From NCBI RefSeq assembly GCF_005870025.1, contig NZ_VATA01000039.1, forward strand, positions 1 to 64,000: DNA of 64,000 nucleotides, given 5' to 3'. The DNA comes from Poseidonocella sp. HB161398. Lineage in GTDB: Bacteria; Pseudomonadota; Alphaproteobacteria; Rhodobacterales; Rhodobacteraceae. Shown here one piece after another: positions 34,842 to 45,317 of the stretch. Both the position numbers and the translations under genes were made by a program. The number at the start of each line of letters is the position of its first letter. Positions within the stretch are counted from its first letter, which is position 1. Under the pieces are notes generated by a model that searched no databases, had not been told where the DNA came from, and saw nothing but the letters and a program-made list of their open reading frames with translations.

Positions 34842-36026
34842 ATGCAGTATCCAGACCGGTTTTCCGATCTGCCCGCTTACGCGTTTCCGCGTCTGCGGGC
34901 TCTTCTCGACCATCACGAGCCCGGCGGGGCGCCCTTGTCGATGTCGATCGGCGAGCCGAAGCATGCGTTCCCGGAGTGGGTGACGGAGATCATCGCCGCG
35001 AATGCCGCCGGATTCGGCAGCTACCCGGCCAATGACGGTTCGCCCGAGCTCCTGGGCGCGATCGCGGACTGGGCGGGGCGCCGCTACGGCGTGGCGGTCG
35101 ATGCGGCAAGCCAGGTGATGGCGCTGAACGGCAGCCGCGAAGGGCTCTACAACATCGCCATGGCGATCGCGCCCGAGACCAAGAACGGCAAGCCGCCGGT
35201 CTTCCTGCTGCCGAACCCGTTCTACCAGGTCTATGCCATCGCGGCGATCTCGGTCGGGGCGGAGCCGGTGCTGGTGCCCGCGACGCGCGAGACCGGCCAT
35301 CTGCCCGACTATGCCGCGCTGCCCGCCGAGATCCTCGACCGGGTGACGCTGTGCTATATCTGCTCGCCGTCGAATCCGCAGGGCGCGGTGGCGGACGGGG
35401 CCTACTGGGCCGCGCTGCTCGACCTGGCGGAGAAGCACGATTTCAAGATCGTCGCCGATGAATGCTATTCCGAGGTCTATCGCGGCACGCCGCCGCCGGG
35501 GATCCTCGCTGCCGCCGCCGCGAAGGGGACCGATCCCGAACGCGTGCTGGCGATCCATTCGCTGTCCAAGCGCTCCAACCTGCCGGGGCTGCGCTCGGGC
35601 TCGGTGATCTCGGGGCCGGAGAACATCCGCCGCATCCGCCAGCTCCGGGCCTATTCCGGCGCGCCGCTGCCGATGCCGATCCAGGCCGCCTCGGCGCGGG
35701 TCTGGGCGGACGAGGCGCATGTGGTCGAGAACCGCCGCCTCTACGGCATCAAGTTCGACCTGGCCGACCGCATCTTCTCGGGCGTGCCGGGCTACGAGCC
35801 GCCGCAGGCCGGGTTCTTCCTCTGGCTGCCGGTCGAGGACAGCGAGGCGGCCTGCCTGAAGCTCTGGCAGCAGACCGGCGTGCGCTGCCTGCCCGGCGCC
35901 TATCTCGGCCGCGACAGCGGCAGCGGCAATCCCGGGGCGGGCTATCTGCGCGTCGCGCTGGTTGCGCCGATGGAGCAGACTGAAACCGGACTGACCCTGA
36001 TCCGCCATTGCCTGTATGACAGTTGA
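34842..36026 (+). CDS. Fold-type I aminotransferase (DapC-like)
   Basis: 394 residues. PLP-dependent: SYPANDGSPELLGAIADW, CYICSPSNPQGAVADG (Asn-Pro motif), IVADECYSEVYRG (Asp for the pyridine N), PLP lysine in SLSKRSNLPGLRSG (about 243-256), and substrate Arg in GAGYLRVALV. The subgroup includes succinyl-diaminopimelate aminotransferase, and this gene commonly sits just upstream of ftsK in Rhodobacterales; its true substrate is unproven. Lies 11 bp before ftsK, so probably one operon. Confidence 0.8.
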   Translation: MQYPDRFSDLPAYAFPRLRALLDHHEPGGAPLSMSIGEPKHAFPEWVTEIIAANAAGFGSYPANDGSPELLGAIADWAGRRYGVAVDAASQVMALNGSREGLYNIAMAIAPETKNGKPPVFLLPNPFYQVYAIAAISVGAEPVLVPATRETGHLPDYAALPAEILDRVTLCYICSPSNPQGAVADGAYWAALLDLAEKHDFKIVADECYSEVYRGTPPPGILAAAAAKGTDPERVLAIHSLSKRSNLPGLRSGSVISGPENIRRIRQLRAYSGAPLPMPIQAASARVWADEAHVVENRRLYGIKFDLADRIFSGVPGYEPPQAGFFLWLPVEDSEAACLKLWQQTGVRCLPGAYLGRDSGSGNPGAGYLRVALVAPMEQTETGLTLIRHCLYDS

Positions 36027-36037
36027 GGACCTGAGCC

Positions 36038-39000
36038 ATGGCCTATTCGACCCGCGGACGTGATCCCCTTCTGGATGCCGAGACCCAGGCGGCGCTGGAG
36101 AGGCGCTCGAGCGAGCTGATCGGCCTGGCGCTGATTGCCGGCGCTGTCGGGCTGGGGCTGATGCTGGCGAGCTATTCGCCCTACGACCCGTCCTTCCTGG
36201 GCAGCACGGCGGGCGATCCGCAGAACATCCTTGGCTATCCCGGCGCCTATGTCGCCTCGGCGCTGAGCTTCATCTTCGGCCGCGGCGCTTGGGCGCTGGT
36301 GGCGGCGCTCGGCATCTGGGGCGTGCGGTTCCTGTTCCACAAGGGCGGCGAGCGGCTGCTGGCGCGGGCGGTCTTCCTGCCGATCTGGGTGGCGCTGGCG
36401 GCGGTCTATGCCTCGACCCATGTGCCGGGGCCGAACTGGACGCACCATTTCGGCCTGGGCGGCATGCTGGGCGATGCCGCGCTGGGGATCGTGATCGGCA
36501 TCCTGCCGGTCGGCCTGGCGCTGGCGCTGAAGCTCTCCGCCGTGATCCTCGGCCTCGGGCTGCTGGCCTTCGGCCTCTTCTGCACCGGCTTCACCCGGGC
36601 GGAGCTCTCGGGGCTCGGCCGCTTCCTCGGCATCGGCATGCTGCTGGCCTATGACAAGATGCTGCGCCGCGCGGGCGAGGCGGGGCAGGGGGCGGCCGCG
36701 GGCCTCTCCGAGCGCCGCGCCCGCCGTGCCGAGACCCGCGAGGAGCGCCGCGCCGAAAAGGCCGAGCGCCGGGCCGCCGCGCGCGCCGAGCCGCGCAGTT
36801 CGCGCCGCGCCGTCGCCGCCCAGGACGACGATGCGGTGCTCGACGACGAAGATGGCGACTGGACCCGCGATCCGCTGTTCCAGACCGCCCTGGAGCGCGC
36901 CAGCTATTCCGGCGAGGCCTACGAGGCCGCCGAGGAGGCCTATCGCCGCGAGGTCTTCGACGAGACCGCCGAGGACGGCTACGACGCCGAGGACGGCTAT
37001 GACGAGTACGAGGATGACGAGGCCTACGAGGAGCCGCGCCCGGCGCGCGCGAGCTTCCTCAGCCGCATTCCGGTGATCGGGCCGCGGATCGCGCCCGAGC
37101 CAGCGCCTGTGCCCGAAGACATGTATGATGACGAGGACGAGGAATTGAGCGACGAGGCCGACGACCGCCTGCAGGCCCGCATCACCGGCGCGATCCGCCG
37201 CCGCCAGCGCCAGGACCGGGCCCAGCTCGCGGCCAAGCGCCGGCGCGGCAAGGCGCCGGCCGCGGCCGCCGGGCAGGGCGAGGAGGGAGAGCCGGACAGC
37301 CCGGCCATGTTCATCCGTCCGCGCCGGGCCGAGCCGCCCGTCGCCGGCCGTCCGGCCCAGCACTACGAGGACCTCCCCGAGGACGGCGACGACTACGAGG
37401 ATGACGACGATTACGGCACGGTCCCCGTCGCGGCGCCGGCCACCGAGATCCCGCGCTTCCTGGCGCAGAAGGCCGTGGTGCGCCAGCCGGTCCAGCCGAC
37501 GGTCAAGCCCTCGGCCCGCGCCCGCGCCGAGGCCCAGCCCGACTTCCTCGGCGACCCCGAGGAGGGCTACGCCCCGCCGCCGCTGGCGCTGCTGACCGAT
37601 CCGGCCACGGTGGAAAAGCACTATCTCTCCGACGAGGCGCTGCAGGAAAACGCCCGCATGCTGGAGACCGTGCTCGACGATTACGGCGTGAAGGGCGACA
37701 TCGTCTCGGTCCGCCCGGGCCCCGTCGTCACCATGTACGAGCTGGAGCCCGCCCCGGGCCTCAAGGCCAGCCGCGTGATCGGCCTGGCCGACGATATCGC
37801 GCGGTCGATGTCGGCGCTCTCGGCGCGGGTCTCCACCGTGCCGGGCCGCACCGTGATCGGCATCGAGCTGCCCAACGAGCACCGCGAGATGGTGCTCCTG
37901 CGCGAGATCCTCGCCTCCACCGATTTCGACGACGGCAAGGCGCGGCTCCCGCTGGCGCTCGGCAAGGATATCGGCGGCCGCCCGATCGTGGCGAACCTCG
38001 CCAAGATGCCCCACCTGCTGATCGCGGGCACCACCGGCTCGGGGAAATCCGTCGCCATCAACACCATGATCCTGTCGCTCCTCTACAAGCTCTCGCCCGA
38101 GGAATGCCGGCTGATCATGATCGACCCGAAGATGCTGGAGCTCTCCGTCTATGACGGCATCCCGCATCTGCTGTCCCCGGTCGTCACCGATCCCAAGAAG
38201 GCCGTCGTCGCGCTGAAATGGGTCGTCGGCGAGATGGAGGACCGCTACCGCAAGATGTCCAAGATGGGCGTGCGCAACATCGAGGGCTACAATGGCCGCG
38301 TCGCCGATGCGCTGGCCAAGGGCGAGCTCTTCAGCCGCACCGTCCAGACCGGCTTCGACGACGAGACCGGCGATCCGGTCTTCGAGACCGAGGAGATCCA
38401 GCCGGTCAAGCTGCCCTTCATCGTGGTGATCGTCGACGAGATGGCCGACCTGATGATGGTCGCGGGCAAGGAGATCGAGGCCTGCATCCAGCGCCTGGCG
38501 CAGATGGCCCGCGCCTCGGGCATCCATATCATCATGGCGACGCAGCGTCCCTCGGTCGACGTGATCACCGGCACGATCAAGGCGAACTTCCCGACCCGGA
38601 TCTCCTTCCAGGTGACCTCCAAGGTCGACAGCCGCACGATCCTGGGCGAAATGGGCGCCGAGCAGCTCCTCGGCATGGGCGACATGCTCTACATGGCGGG
38701 CGGGGCGAAGATCACCCGCGTCCACGGCCCCTTCGCCTCCGACGAGGAGGTCGAGGAAGTCGTCACCTACCTCAAGGCCTACGGCCCGCCGGAATATGTC
38801 AACACCGTGCTCGAGGGGCCCGATGACGAGGCGGCGCCCGATATCGACGCGGTGCTCGGGCTCGGCGGCAACACCACGGGCGAGGATGCGCTCTACGACA
38901 AGGCGGTGCAGATCGTCATCAAGGACCGCAAGTGCTCGACCTCCTACATCCAGCGCAAGCTCGGCATCGGCTACAACAAGGCCGCGCGGCTCGTCGAGCA

Positions 39001-39073
39001 GATGGAGGAGGAGGGCCTCGTCTCCCAGGCCAACCACGTGGGCAAGCGCGAGATCCTCGTGCCCGAACAGTGA
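36038..39073 (+). CDS. ftsK: DNA translocase FtsK
   Basis: 1011 residues. N-terminus with four to five membrane helices (about 25-205). An acidic, low-complexity linker (about 210-500) contains long Asp/Glu/Tyr/Arg-rich stretches. Motor: beta/alpha domains with Walker [17 protein letters not shown] (about 663-678) and Walker [19 protein letters not shown]-terminal winged-helix gamma domain about 945-1005 ([31 protein letters not shown]), which reads KOPS sites. Acts at the septum in chromosome dimer resolution and segregation. Confidence 0.97.
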   Translation: MAYSTRGRDPLLDAETQAALERRSSELIGLALIAGAVGLGLMLASYSPYDPSFLGSTAGDPQNILGYPGAYVASALSFIFGRGAWALVAALGIWGVRFLFHKGGERLLARAVFLPIWVALAAVYASTHVPGPNWTHHFGLGGMLGDAALGIVIGILPVGLALALKLSAVILGLGLLAFGLFCTGFTRAELSGLGRFLGIGMLLAYDKMLRRAGEAGQGAAAGLSERRARRAETREERRAEKAERRAAARAEPRSSRRAVAAQDDDAVLDDEDGDWTRDPLFQTALERASYSGEAYEAAEEAYRREVFDETAEDGYDAEDGYDEYEDDEAYEEPRPARASFLSRIPVIGPRIAPEPAPVPEDMYDDEDEELSDEADDRLQARITGAIRRRQRQDRAQLAAKRRRGKAPAAAAGQGEEGEPDSPAMFIRPRRAEPPVAGRPAQHYEDLPEDGDDYEDDDDYGTVPVAAPATEIPRFLAQKAVVRQPVQPTVKPSARARAEAQPDFLGDPEEGYAPPPLALLTDPATVEKHYLSDEALQENARMLETVLDDYGVKGDIVSVRPGPVVTMYELEPAPGLKASRVIGLADDIARSMSALSARVSTVPGRTVIGIELPNEHREMVLLREILASTDFDDGKARLPLALGKDIGGRPIVANLAKMPHLLIAGTTGSGKSVAINTMILSLLYKLSPEECRLIMIDPKMLELSVYDGIPHLLSPVVTDPKKAVVALKWVVGEMEDRYRKMSKMGVRNIEGYNGRVADALAKGELFSRTVQTGFDDETGDPVFETEEIQPVKLPFIVVIVDEMADLMMVAGKEIEACIQRLAQMARASGIHIIMATQRPSVDVITGTIKANFPTRISFQVTSKVDSRTILGEMGAEQLLGMGDMLYMAGGAKITRVHGPFASDEEVEEVVTYLKAYGPPEYVNTVLEGPDDEAAPDIDAVLGLGGNTTGEDALYDKAVQIVIKDRKCSTSYIQRKLGIGYNKAARLVEQMEEEGLVSQANHVGKREILVPEQ

Positions 39074-39271
39074 CACCGGCGCGCAGCGTCCCCCGGGGCG
39101 CTGCCGCCATGCCCGGCCCCGGGCCGTCCGAAGGGCGGCGCGGGGCCGGGCTGCCCCCTCAGGCGGAAGGCCGGGCATCCCGTCCGGCGGCGGACCGCCG
39201 ATGACGCGCTTGTCACCCCGTCCTGTCGCCGCGGTGCTGTTCTTTTCCGCCGCGATGCCTATCTAGGGGGC

Positions 39272-39883
39272 ATGAAACGCAGACAGCTCCTTTCCGCCAC
39301 GGCCGCGCTTGCCGCGCTGCCCATCCTGGCCGCCGCGCCGGCCCTGGCCGCGCCGCTGGCGCTTTCCGAGATCTCGGCCTATCTCAACAGCCTGCAATCG
39401 GTCCAGGCGCGCTTCGTCCAGGTCAATCCCGACGGCAGCCAGGACCGCGGCACGCTCTCGCTCAAGCGTCCCGGCCGCGCCCGGTTCGACTATGACAAGC
39501 CGAACGAGACCCTGGTGATGGTCGGCGGCGGCCAGGTCGCGATCTTCGACAAGTATTCCGGCGCCCAGCCCGACGAGTACCCGCTGGCGAAGACCCCGCT
39601 GAACCTCATCCTCGGCGCCAATGTCCAGCTCGACGGCGCCCGGATGGTGGTCGACCACCGCGTCTCGGGCGAGCGCACGCTGGTCGTCGCCCAGGATCCG
39701 GCCCATCCCGAATACGGCCAGATCGGCCTCTATTTCGAGCCCTCGCCGGTGCGGCTGGCGGAATGGATCATCACCAACGAGGCGGGAGAGCAGACCCGCA
39801 CCGTGCTCGGCGCCTTCTCCGACCGCTCGCTCGGCTCCTCGCTCTTCAACGTGGCCGGCGAGAAGATGAAGCGCGCCCGCTGA
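39272..39883 (+). CDS. lolA: Outer membrane lipoprotein carrier LolA
   Basis: 203 residues. Signal peptide MKRRQLLSATAALAALPILA with cleavage near ALA-AP. The LolA beta-scaffold is seen in VQARFVQVNPDGSQDRGTLSLKRPGRARFDYDKPNETLVMVGGGQVAIFD. It ferries lipoproteins from LolCDE to the outer membrane. A TATCTA box ends 7 bases before the ATG, so a leaderless transcript is possible; the only Shine-Dalgarno-like bases (GGGGG) are too close to the ATG. 198 bp after ftsK. Confidence 0.9.
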   Translation: MKRRQLLSATAALAALPILAAAPALAAPLALSEISAYLNSLQSVQARFVQVNPDGSQDRGTLSLKRPGRARFDYDKPNETLVMVGGGQVAIFDKYSGAQPDEYPLAKTPLNLILGANVQLDGARMVVDHRVSGERTLVVAQDPAHPEYGQIGLYFEPSPVRLAEWIITNEAGEQTRTVLGAFSDRSLGSSLFNVAGEKMKRAR

Positions 39884-39890
39884 GCCCGTC

Positions 39891-41102
39891 CTAGTCCTGC
39901 GGGTCGGCCTCTTCGCCCGTGCGGCGGAAGGGGCCGTAGCCCGTGAGGATCTCGATCTCCTCGTCCACCGCCGCCCGCTCGGCCTCCAGGTACTCCGCGA
40001 TTGCGTTCGAGAAGCTCTCGTTGGCGACCCAGTGCAGCGAATGGGTGGCGGTCGGCAGGTAGCCGCGCGCCAGCTTGTGCTCGCCCTGGGCGCCGGCCTC
40101 GACGCGCGCCATCCCGGCCCCGATCGCATGCTCGATCGCCTGGTAGTAGCAGGCCTCGAAATGCAGGCAGGGATGGTGCTCGAGCGCGCCCCAGTAGCGC
40201 CCGAAAAGCGTCTCGCGGCCGAGGAAGTTCAGCGCCCCGGCCACCGGCCGCCCGTTCCGCAGCGCCAGCACCAGCAGCGTGTCGCCGCGCAGATGGGCAT
40301 GGGCCTGGGCGAAGAAGTCCCGCGTCAGGTAGGGCGTGCCCCATTTGCGGCTGCCGGTATCCTGGTAGAAGGCCCAGACCGCGTCCCAGTGCCGGGGCTC
40401 GATCTGGTCGCCGGTCAGCCTCAGGATCTCGCCGCCGAAGGCCTGGGCCGTGGCGCGCTCCTTGCGGATGTTCTTGCGCTTGCGCGAGCTCAGCGAGGCG
40501 AGGAAGCCGTCGAAATCGGCATAGCCGCCGTTTTCCCAGTGAAATTGCTGGCTGACCCGGTGCATCATGCCGAACCGCCCGGCGCGTTCGGCCTCCTCGG
40601 CGGTGCAGAAGGTGGCATGGACCGAGGACAGCCCGTGATTGGCCGCGACCTGCCGCGCCCCCTGGATCAGCGCCTCGGTGCCCGCCTCCTCCCAGCCCGG
40701 CCGGGTCAGGAACCGGCGGCCGGTCGCCGGGGTGAAGGGCACCGCGATCTGCAGCTTGGGATAGTAGTCGCCGCCCGCGCGCTCGTAGGCATGGGCCCAG
40801 TTGTGGTCGAAGATGTACTCGCCCTGGCTGTGGCTCTTGGCATAGAGCGGCGCGCAGGCGACGGTCCGGCCGCCATGGCGCACCAGCATGTAGCGCGGCT
40901 GCCAGCCCGAGCGGCCGCCGACCGAGCCGCTATCCTCCAGCGCCTTGAGGAAGCGGTGGGTGGTGAAGGGATCGAAGGGCGGGCCGCCGTCTTCTGTCTC
41001 GGGGCAGGCGCAGGCGTCCCACTCCGCTGCCGGAATCGCCTCGAGGCTCCCGATCAGGGAGACCTCAATCATGTCGTCGTCACTCGTCACGGGATGGGTC
41101 AT
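39891..41102 (-). CDS. FemAB/GNAT-like acyltransferase (DUF482)
   Basis: 403 residues. Tandem GNAT-fold protein of the DUF482 family often labelled peptidoglycan-biosynthesis or N-acetyltransferase. Seen: YIFDHNWAHAYERAGGDYYPKLQIAVPFTPATG (about 92-124), SSRKRKNIRKERATAQ (about 205-220), RYWGALEHHPCLHFEACYYQAIEHAI and a late EAGAQGEHKLARGYLPTATHSLHW. No signal peptide. Activity is unproven. Last gene of a minus-strand RidA-GDPD-DUF482 run, 6 bp behind GDPD. Confidence 0.75.
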   Translation of the reverse strand: MTHPVTSDDDMIEVSLIGSLEAIPAAEWDACACPETEDGGPPFDPFTTHRFLKALEDSGSVGGRSGWQPRYMLVRHGGRTVACAPLYAKSHSQGEYIFDHNWAHAYERAGGDYYPKLQIAVPFTPATGRRFLTRPGWEEAGTEALIQGARQVAANHGLSSVHATFCTAEEAERAGRFGMMHRVSQQFHWENGGYADFDGFLASLSSRKRKNIRKERATAQAFGGEILRLTGDQIEPRHWDAVWAFYQDTGSRKWGTPYLTRDFFAQAHAHLRGDTLLVLALRNGRPVAGALNFLGRETLFGRYWGALEHHPCLHFEACYYQAIEHAIGAGMARVEAGAQGEHKLARGYLPTATHSLHWVANESFSNAIAEYLEAERAAVDEEIEILTGYGPFRRTGEEADPQD

Positions 41103-41108
41103 GTCCCA

Positions 41109-41903
41109 TCACTTGGGCGTCTCGGCCGGGCGGTCAAGTCCTGCGGCGGGCAGGGCGGGGCGGTATCCCTCGAAGGTGATATTTGCGGCGAAGCGCCGGG
41201 CGAGGACCTCGTCTTCCGGGCTGCGGACGGTCCAGGCCAGGACCGGCAGCCCGGCGGCGCGCAGCGGCCCGATCCAAGTCGCCTCCGCCGCGTGCAGCCC
41301 GTGCGAGATGAAACAGCCGCCATAGTCGCGCGGATCGAGCGGCCCGCCGGTGATCTGCGCGTCGAGCGCCGGGTCCTGCGGGAAGAGCCCCGGCCCGTGG
41401 CCGGTGGTCACCCCCCAGGCCAGATCCGGGCGCAGCATCGCGCCATGGGCCACCGCATAGGGGTTGAAGGACATCACCGCGACCTCGCCGCGATAGCCGT
41501 CGAGCGCGGCCAGCGCCAGCTCGGCGAGCTTCGCGGTCGCCGTGACCGGGCTGCCCGGCTGGCTCTTCAGCTCGACCAGCAGCGGCACCCTCCCGGCGAC
41601 GAGATCGAGGAAAGCGGCGAAGCGCGGCACGCGCTCGGCGGTGCCGAGGATCGGCATCGCCTCCAGATCGGCCGCCAGGGTCTCCGCGGCCAGCCCCGGC
41701 CGTCCGGCCAGCCGGTCCAGCCGGTCGTCATGGAAGACCATCGCCACGCCGTCGAGGCTGGGCTGCAGGTCGAGCTCGATCGCGTAGCCCGCGCGGCAGG
41801 CGGCCTCGGCCGCCGCCAGGCTGTTCTCGGGGATGCCCCGGGCCAGCTCGTGCAGGCCGCGATGGGCAATGGGCCGTGACAGCAGCCCGGCGGGCAGGCT
41901 CAT
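41109..41903 (-). CDS. Glycerophosphodiester phosphodiesterase
   Basis: 264 residues. GDPD TIM-barrel motifs: IAHRGLHELARGIPENSLAAAEAA (catalytic HR...ENS, about 13-36), IELDLQPSLDGVAMVFHDDRLDRL (second catalytic His and metal ligands, about 43-66) and LVELKSQPG. No signal peptide, so cytoplasmic (UgpQ-like): glycerophosphodiester to sn-glycerol-3-phosphate plus alcohol. Start overlaps the ridA-like stop by 4 bp. Confidence 0.88.
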   Translation of the reverse strand: MSLPAGLLSRPIAHRGLHELARGIPENSLAAAEAACRAGYAIELDLQPSLDGVAMVFHDDRLDRLAGRPGLAAETLAADLEAMPILGTAERVPRFAAFLDLVAGRVPLLVELKSQPGSPVTATAKLAELALAALDGYRGEVAVMSFNPYAVAHGAMLRPDLAWGVTTGHGPGLFPQDPALDAQITGGPLDPRDYGGCFISHGLHAAEATWIGPLRAAGLPVLAWTVRSPEDEVLARRFAANITFEGYRPALPAAGLDRPAETPK

Positions 41904-42367
41904 CGGATCTGGAAGATGCCGTCGATCTCGACCGCGACGCCGAGCGGCAGCGAGGGCGAGGAGACGGCCGAGCGGGCATGGCGCCCGGCATCGCCCAGCA
42001 CTTCGACCAGGAAGTCCGAGGCGCCGTTCACGACCTGCGGCTGCTGGGTGAAATCGGGGGTGGAGTTGACGAAGGCGCCGAGCTTGACCACCCGCACCAG
42101 CCGGTCGAGATCGCCGCCGCAGGCCGCCTTGACCTGGGCCAGCAGCTGGATCGCGCAGAGCTTCGCGGCCGCGGCGCCCTCGGCGGTGTCGAGCCCGTCG
42201 CCGAGCTTTCCGGTGGCCAGCGAGCCGTCCTCGGCCTTGGGCAGCTGCCCCGAGACATGCAGCAGGTCGCCCACCTGGACGAAGGGCACGTAGTTGGCGG
42301 CAGGCGCGGCGGCGTCGGGCAGGGTGATGCCGAGCGCGGCGAGGCGGGACTCGAATTGACCGGACAT
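41900..42367 (-). CDS. RidA/YjgF-family protein
   Basis: 155 residues, slightly longer than canonical RidA. Matches include LLHVSGQLPK, QLLAQVKAACGGDLDRLVRVVKLGAFVNSTPDF and RSAVSSPSLPLGVAVEIDGIFQI, where the penultimate segment carries the Arg/Pro-Leu-Gly/Glu signature (R...VxxLPxxxxVEIE). This is the subgroup often co-encoded with GDPD. RidA proteins hydrolyse reactive enamine/imine intermediates; this subgroup's activity is not established. Confidence 0.82.
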   Translation of the reverse strand: MSGQFESRLAALGITLPDAAAPAANYVPFVQVGDLLHVSGQLPKAEDGSLATGKLGDGLDTAEGAAAAKLCAIQLLAQVKAACGGDLDRLVRVVKLGAFVNSTPDFTQQPQVVNGASDFLVEVLGDAGRHARSAVSSPSLPLGVAVEIDGIFQIR

Positions 42368-42461
42368 GTCTGGTCTCCTTGGTGGTTACGCGCGGCACCC
42401 TAGCGGCGATGCTTCCCCGCCGGAAGCGGAAATGCCCGGCCCCTCGCGCCCCCCGGGCGGG

Positions 42462-45236
42462 TCAGTCCGCCGCAGCCGCCGCGCCGAGCGCGCGGCTCAG
42501 CGCCTTGGTCAGGTCGCCGCGGCTGATCGGCTTCATCAGGCGGATATCCTGGGCGCTTTCGCTGCCGCCGGGGACGGGCGTCTCCTTGGGATAGCCCGAC
42601 ATGAAGATCACCCGCAGCCCCGGCGCCAGCCGCCGCAGCCGTTCCGCCAGTGCCGGGCCCTGCAGCGCCCCGGGCATGACGATGTCGGTCAGGAGCACGT
42701 CGACCGGCCCGGAGGTCGGGAAGAGATCCAGCGCCTCGTCGCCGGAGGTGGCGGCAATGACGGTCAGCCCCATCCGCTCCAGCCGCAGCGTCAGCACGCG
42801 GCTGACGCCGGGATCGTCCTCGACCAGCAGGATGCGCCCCTCCAGCCGGACATCGCGATGGGCGGCCTCCGCCGCCTGCCGTGCAGCCGCGCCCTGGGCG
42901 TCGGAGGCCGGCAGGAAGAGCTTGACCGTGGTGCCGAGCCCTGGCTCGGAATAGACCCGCACGCCGCCGCCCGACTGCTTGGCGAAGCCCTGCACCATTG
43001 GCAGGCCGAGCCCCGAGCCCTTCGAGGGGGGCTTGGTCGAGTAGAACGGCGTGAAGACCTTGGCGAGCTGCGCCTTGCTCATGCCGATGCCGTTGTCGGA
43101 GACCGCGACCACGGTGTAGTGGCCGGGCGCCAGATCCTCCTGCCCCTCCTCGAGGAAGGGCGCCTCCAGCGCGACATTCTGGGTCTCGATCGTCAGCCGC
43201 CCCGAGCCGTCCATCGCGTCGCGGGCATTGATCGCGAGGTTCAGCAGCGCGTTCTCGAAGGAGTTGCGGTCGGCATGGACCGGCCAGAGCCCGGCGGCAA
43301 AGCGCGTCTCCAGCTCGATCGTGCGCGGCAGCACGCGCTTGAGCATCTTGTCGAGCTCGGTGACCATCTCGTTGAGGTCGATGCGCATCGGCTCCAGCGT
43401 CGCCTTGCGCGCGAAGCTCAGCAGGTTGCGGGTCAGCCCGGCGCCCTTCTTGGCCGCCTCGATCGCCGAGCGGATCAGGTCGGCTCCGCCGGGATGCTGG
43501 CTGGTCTCCTCCAGCAGCTCCAGGTTGCCGACGATCACCGCCAGCAGGTTGTTGAAGTCATGCGCGACGCCCCCGGCCATCTGGCCGACGACCTCCATCT
43601 TCTGCGCCTGGACCAGCCGCTTTTCCGTCTCGACCGTGTCGGTGATGTCCTGGATGGTGCCGACCAGACCGCTGGGCGCGCCGCCCTTGTCGCGCTCGAT
43701 GATGGCGGTCCATTCGCAATGGCGGATCTCGCCGTCGCCGCGGATGATGCGGGCGCGGAAGCGGTCGTGGTCGCCGCAATTCGGGGCGCCGTCGCGCAGC
43801 GTGCGCTTGAACGCGTCCTGCAGGAGCATCTTGTCCTCGGGATGCATCAGGTAGGTCATCTGCGTCGCCGAGGGCTTGAACCGCGCCGGGTCCATGCCGT
43901 GGATGCGGTAGCATTCGGGCGACCAGTACATGCCGGGCGGGCTGGCATTCATCGACCAGTTGCCGATCTTGGCGATCCGCTCGGCGCGCAGCAGCCGCTC
44001 GCGCAGCAGCGTCTCCTCGGTGACATCGGCCTCGGTGCCGAAGAGGCGCATCGGCGTGCCGTCGCTGTCGAGGATCACCTGTCCCTGCACCGCGATCCAG
44101 TGATAGCGCCCGGCGGTGTCGACCAGCCGGACGACATGGCTGAACTGGCCGCTGCCGGCGATCGCCTCGTCGACCGAGCGGCGCAGCTTCGGCAGGTCCT
44201 CGGGATGGTAGAGGCTGGCCAGGAACTCCTCGCCCTCGCCGATCGCGGCCTGGTCGTAGCCGAGCTGGGCCAGCAGCCGCGGCGAATAGGTGATGTTGCC
44301 CGAGCGCAGATCCCAGTGCCAGAGCCCGACATCGGTGGCGCGCAGCGCATCGGCAGCCAGCTGCAGCCAGCGGACATCGCTGTTGAGCTGTCCCGGCGCG
44401 CCGCTGGTCAGGCGGCGGCGGTCCATCCAGTGGGTCACGCGGCCGTTCTGGCGGTTCACCGGCCAGAAGTCCCATTGCATCAGCGCGAAGCCCGTGGCGG
44501 AGGCCGCGGCGGTGTACATCGTGGTATAGGCGCGGCCGGTGGCGAAGGCGGTCTCGGCCTCCCGCCAGAGCCGCGGCGGCAGGTCGATGCCCGCGAGCGC
44601 GCCGAGCGGCTGCCCGGCGAGCGGCGCGCCGTCGCCGAGCCGGTCGCAGGCCTCGCGGTTGGCGCCGAGGATGCGGCACTGGCCAAGGGCGGGGGCGGCG
44701 GCGAGCACCATCAGGGCCTCGGATTCGCGCGACAGGCCGAAGCCGTTGACGCTGGCGGCGTCGAGCGCGGCAAGCAGGCGCCAGGGCTCGCAGCACAGCA
44801 GCAGGTAGCCGCGCCCCGCACCGTCCCGGACCAGCCGCCCGGACGCTTTCAGCGTCGCGCCTGCATCGGCCTGCGGCGTCAGGATCACGCCCTGCGTCCC
44901 GCCGCCGCCGCTGCCGTCCCGGCCCTGCCAGGCATCGTCTGCATAGGCGCGGAAATCCTCCCTGCCGGGGGCCTGCCAGAGCTGCGCGGCATTCTCGCCC
45001 GCGGCCGGCGCCGGGCCGCCGGGGCGCACCATCCGCGCGAAGGCCGCATTGTGCCAGCAGAGGGCATTGCCGGCGTCGAGCAGCGCAAAGCCGAATGGCG
45101 TGCCCTCGAGCGCGGTTTCGGAAAAGGCAGGATGGTCCCCGCATGCGCCCAAGTCAGCATCCCCACAAAGCTTGGCCGGCTGCGGAGGCGGACCCCCCTG
45201 GCCGGCAGATCCAGAGCGGGCCGACCCTAAGGGCAT
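42462..45236 (-). CDS. Hybrid PAS sensor histidine kinase with receiver domain
   Basis: About 924 residues. Up to three PAS domains: about 50-150 (TPFGFALLDAGNALCWHN), 302-420 (LWHWDLRSGNITYSPRLL ... LYHPEDLP) and 425-545. Then HisKA with GGVAHDFNNLLAVIVGNLELL (phosphorylated His about 558), HATPase with NLAINARDAMDGS, VSDNGIGM and GSGLGLPMVQGFAKQSGG, and a C-terminal receiver with LLVEDD and phospho-acceptor DVLLTDIVMPG (Asp about 848). No membrane helix: a soluble sensor. No partner regulator is adjacent. The start is unsure: ATG 45236 has a poor ribosome site; a TTG at 45152 has GGGGA. Confidence 0.85.
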   Translation of the reverse strand: MPLGSARSGSAGQGGPPPQPAKLCGDADLGACGDHPAFSETALEGTPFGFALLDAGNALCWHNAAFARMVRPGGPAPAAGENAAQLWQAPGREDFRAYADDAWQGRDGSGGGGTQGVILTPQADAGATLKASGRLVRDGAGRGYLLLCCEPWRLLAALDAASVNGFGLSRESEALMVLAAAPALGQCRILGANREACDRLGDGAPLAGQPLGALAGIDLPPRLWREAETAFATGRAYTTMYTAAASATGFALMQWDFWPVNRQNGRVTHWMDRRRLTSGAPGQLNSDVRWLQLAADALRATDVGLWHWDLRSGNITYSPRLLAQLGYDQAAIGEGEEFLASLYHPEDLPKLRRSVDEAIAGSGQFSHVVRLVDTAGRYHWIAVQGQVILDSDGTPMRLFGTEADVTEETLLRERLLRAERIAKIGNWSMNASPPGMYWSPECYRIHGMDPARFKPSATQMTYLMHPEDKMLLQDAFKRTLRDGAPNCGDHDRFRARIIRGDGEIRHCEWTAIIERDKGGAPSGLVGTIQDITDTVETEKRLVQAQKMEVVGQMAGGVAHDFNNLLAVIVGNLELLEETSQHPGGADLIRSAIEAAKKGAGLTRNLLSFARKATLEPMRIDLNEMVTELDKMLKRVLPRTIELETRFAAGLWPVHADRNSFENALLNLAINARDAMDGSGRLTIETQNVALEAPFLEEGQEDLAPGHYTVVAVSDNGIGMSKAQLAKVFTPFYSTKPPSKGSGLGLPMVQGFAKQSGGGVRVYSEPGLGTTVKLFLPASDAQGAAARQAAEAAHRDVRLEGRILLVEDDPGVSRVLTLRLERMGLTVIAATSGDEALDLFPTSGPVDVLLTDIVMPGALQGPALAERLRRLAPGLRVIFMSGYPKETPVPGGSESAQDIRLMKPISRGDLTKALSRALGAAAAAD

Positions 45237-45317
45237 GAGGTAAAGGAGCTGTTTCCCGTGCCCGGAGATGGGCGGCAGGGTTAACGGCAGGTTGATGAGG
45301 GGGGAGTGGGGAGTGTG

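Noticed and set aside
35942-39178. A frame of over 1,000 codons on the minus strand opposite ftsK
   Set aside because: Antisense shadow of a well-supported gene; its composition (His/Arg/Asp/Leu runs) is that of the complement of GC-rich codons.
42366-45230. A 954-codon plus-strand frame opposite the histidine kinase
   Set aside because: Shadow of the kinase, which has complete HisKA, HATPase and receiver motifs.
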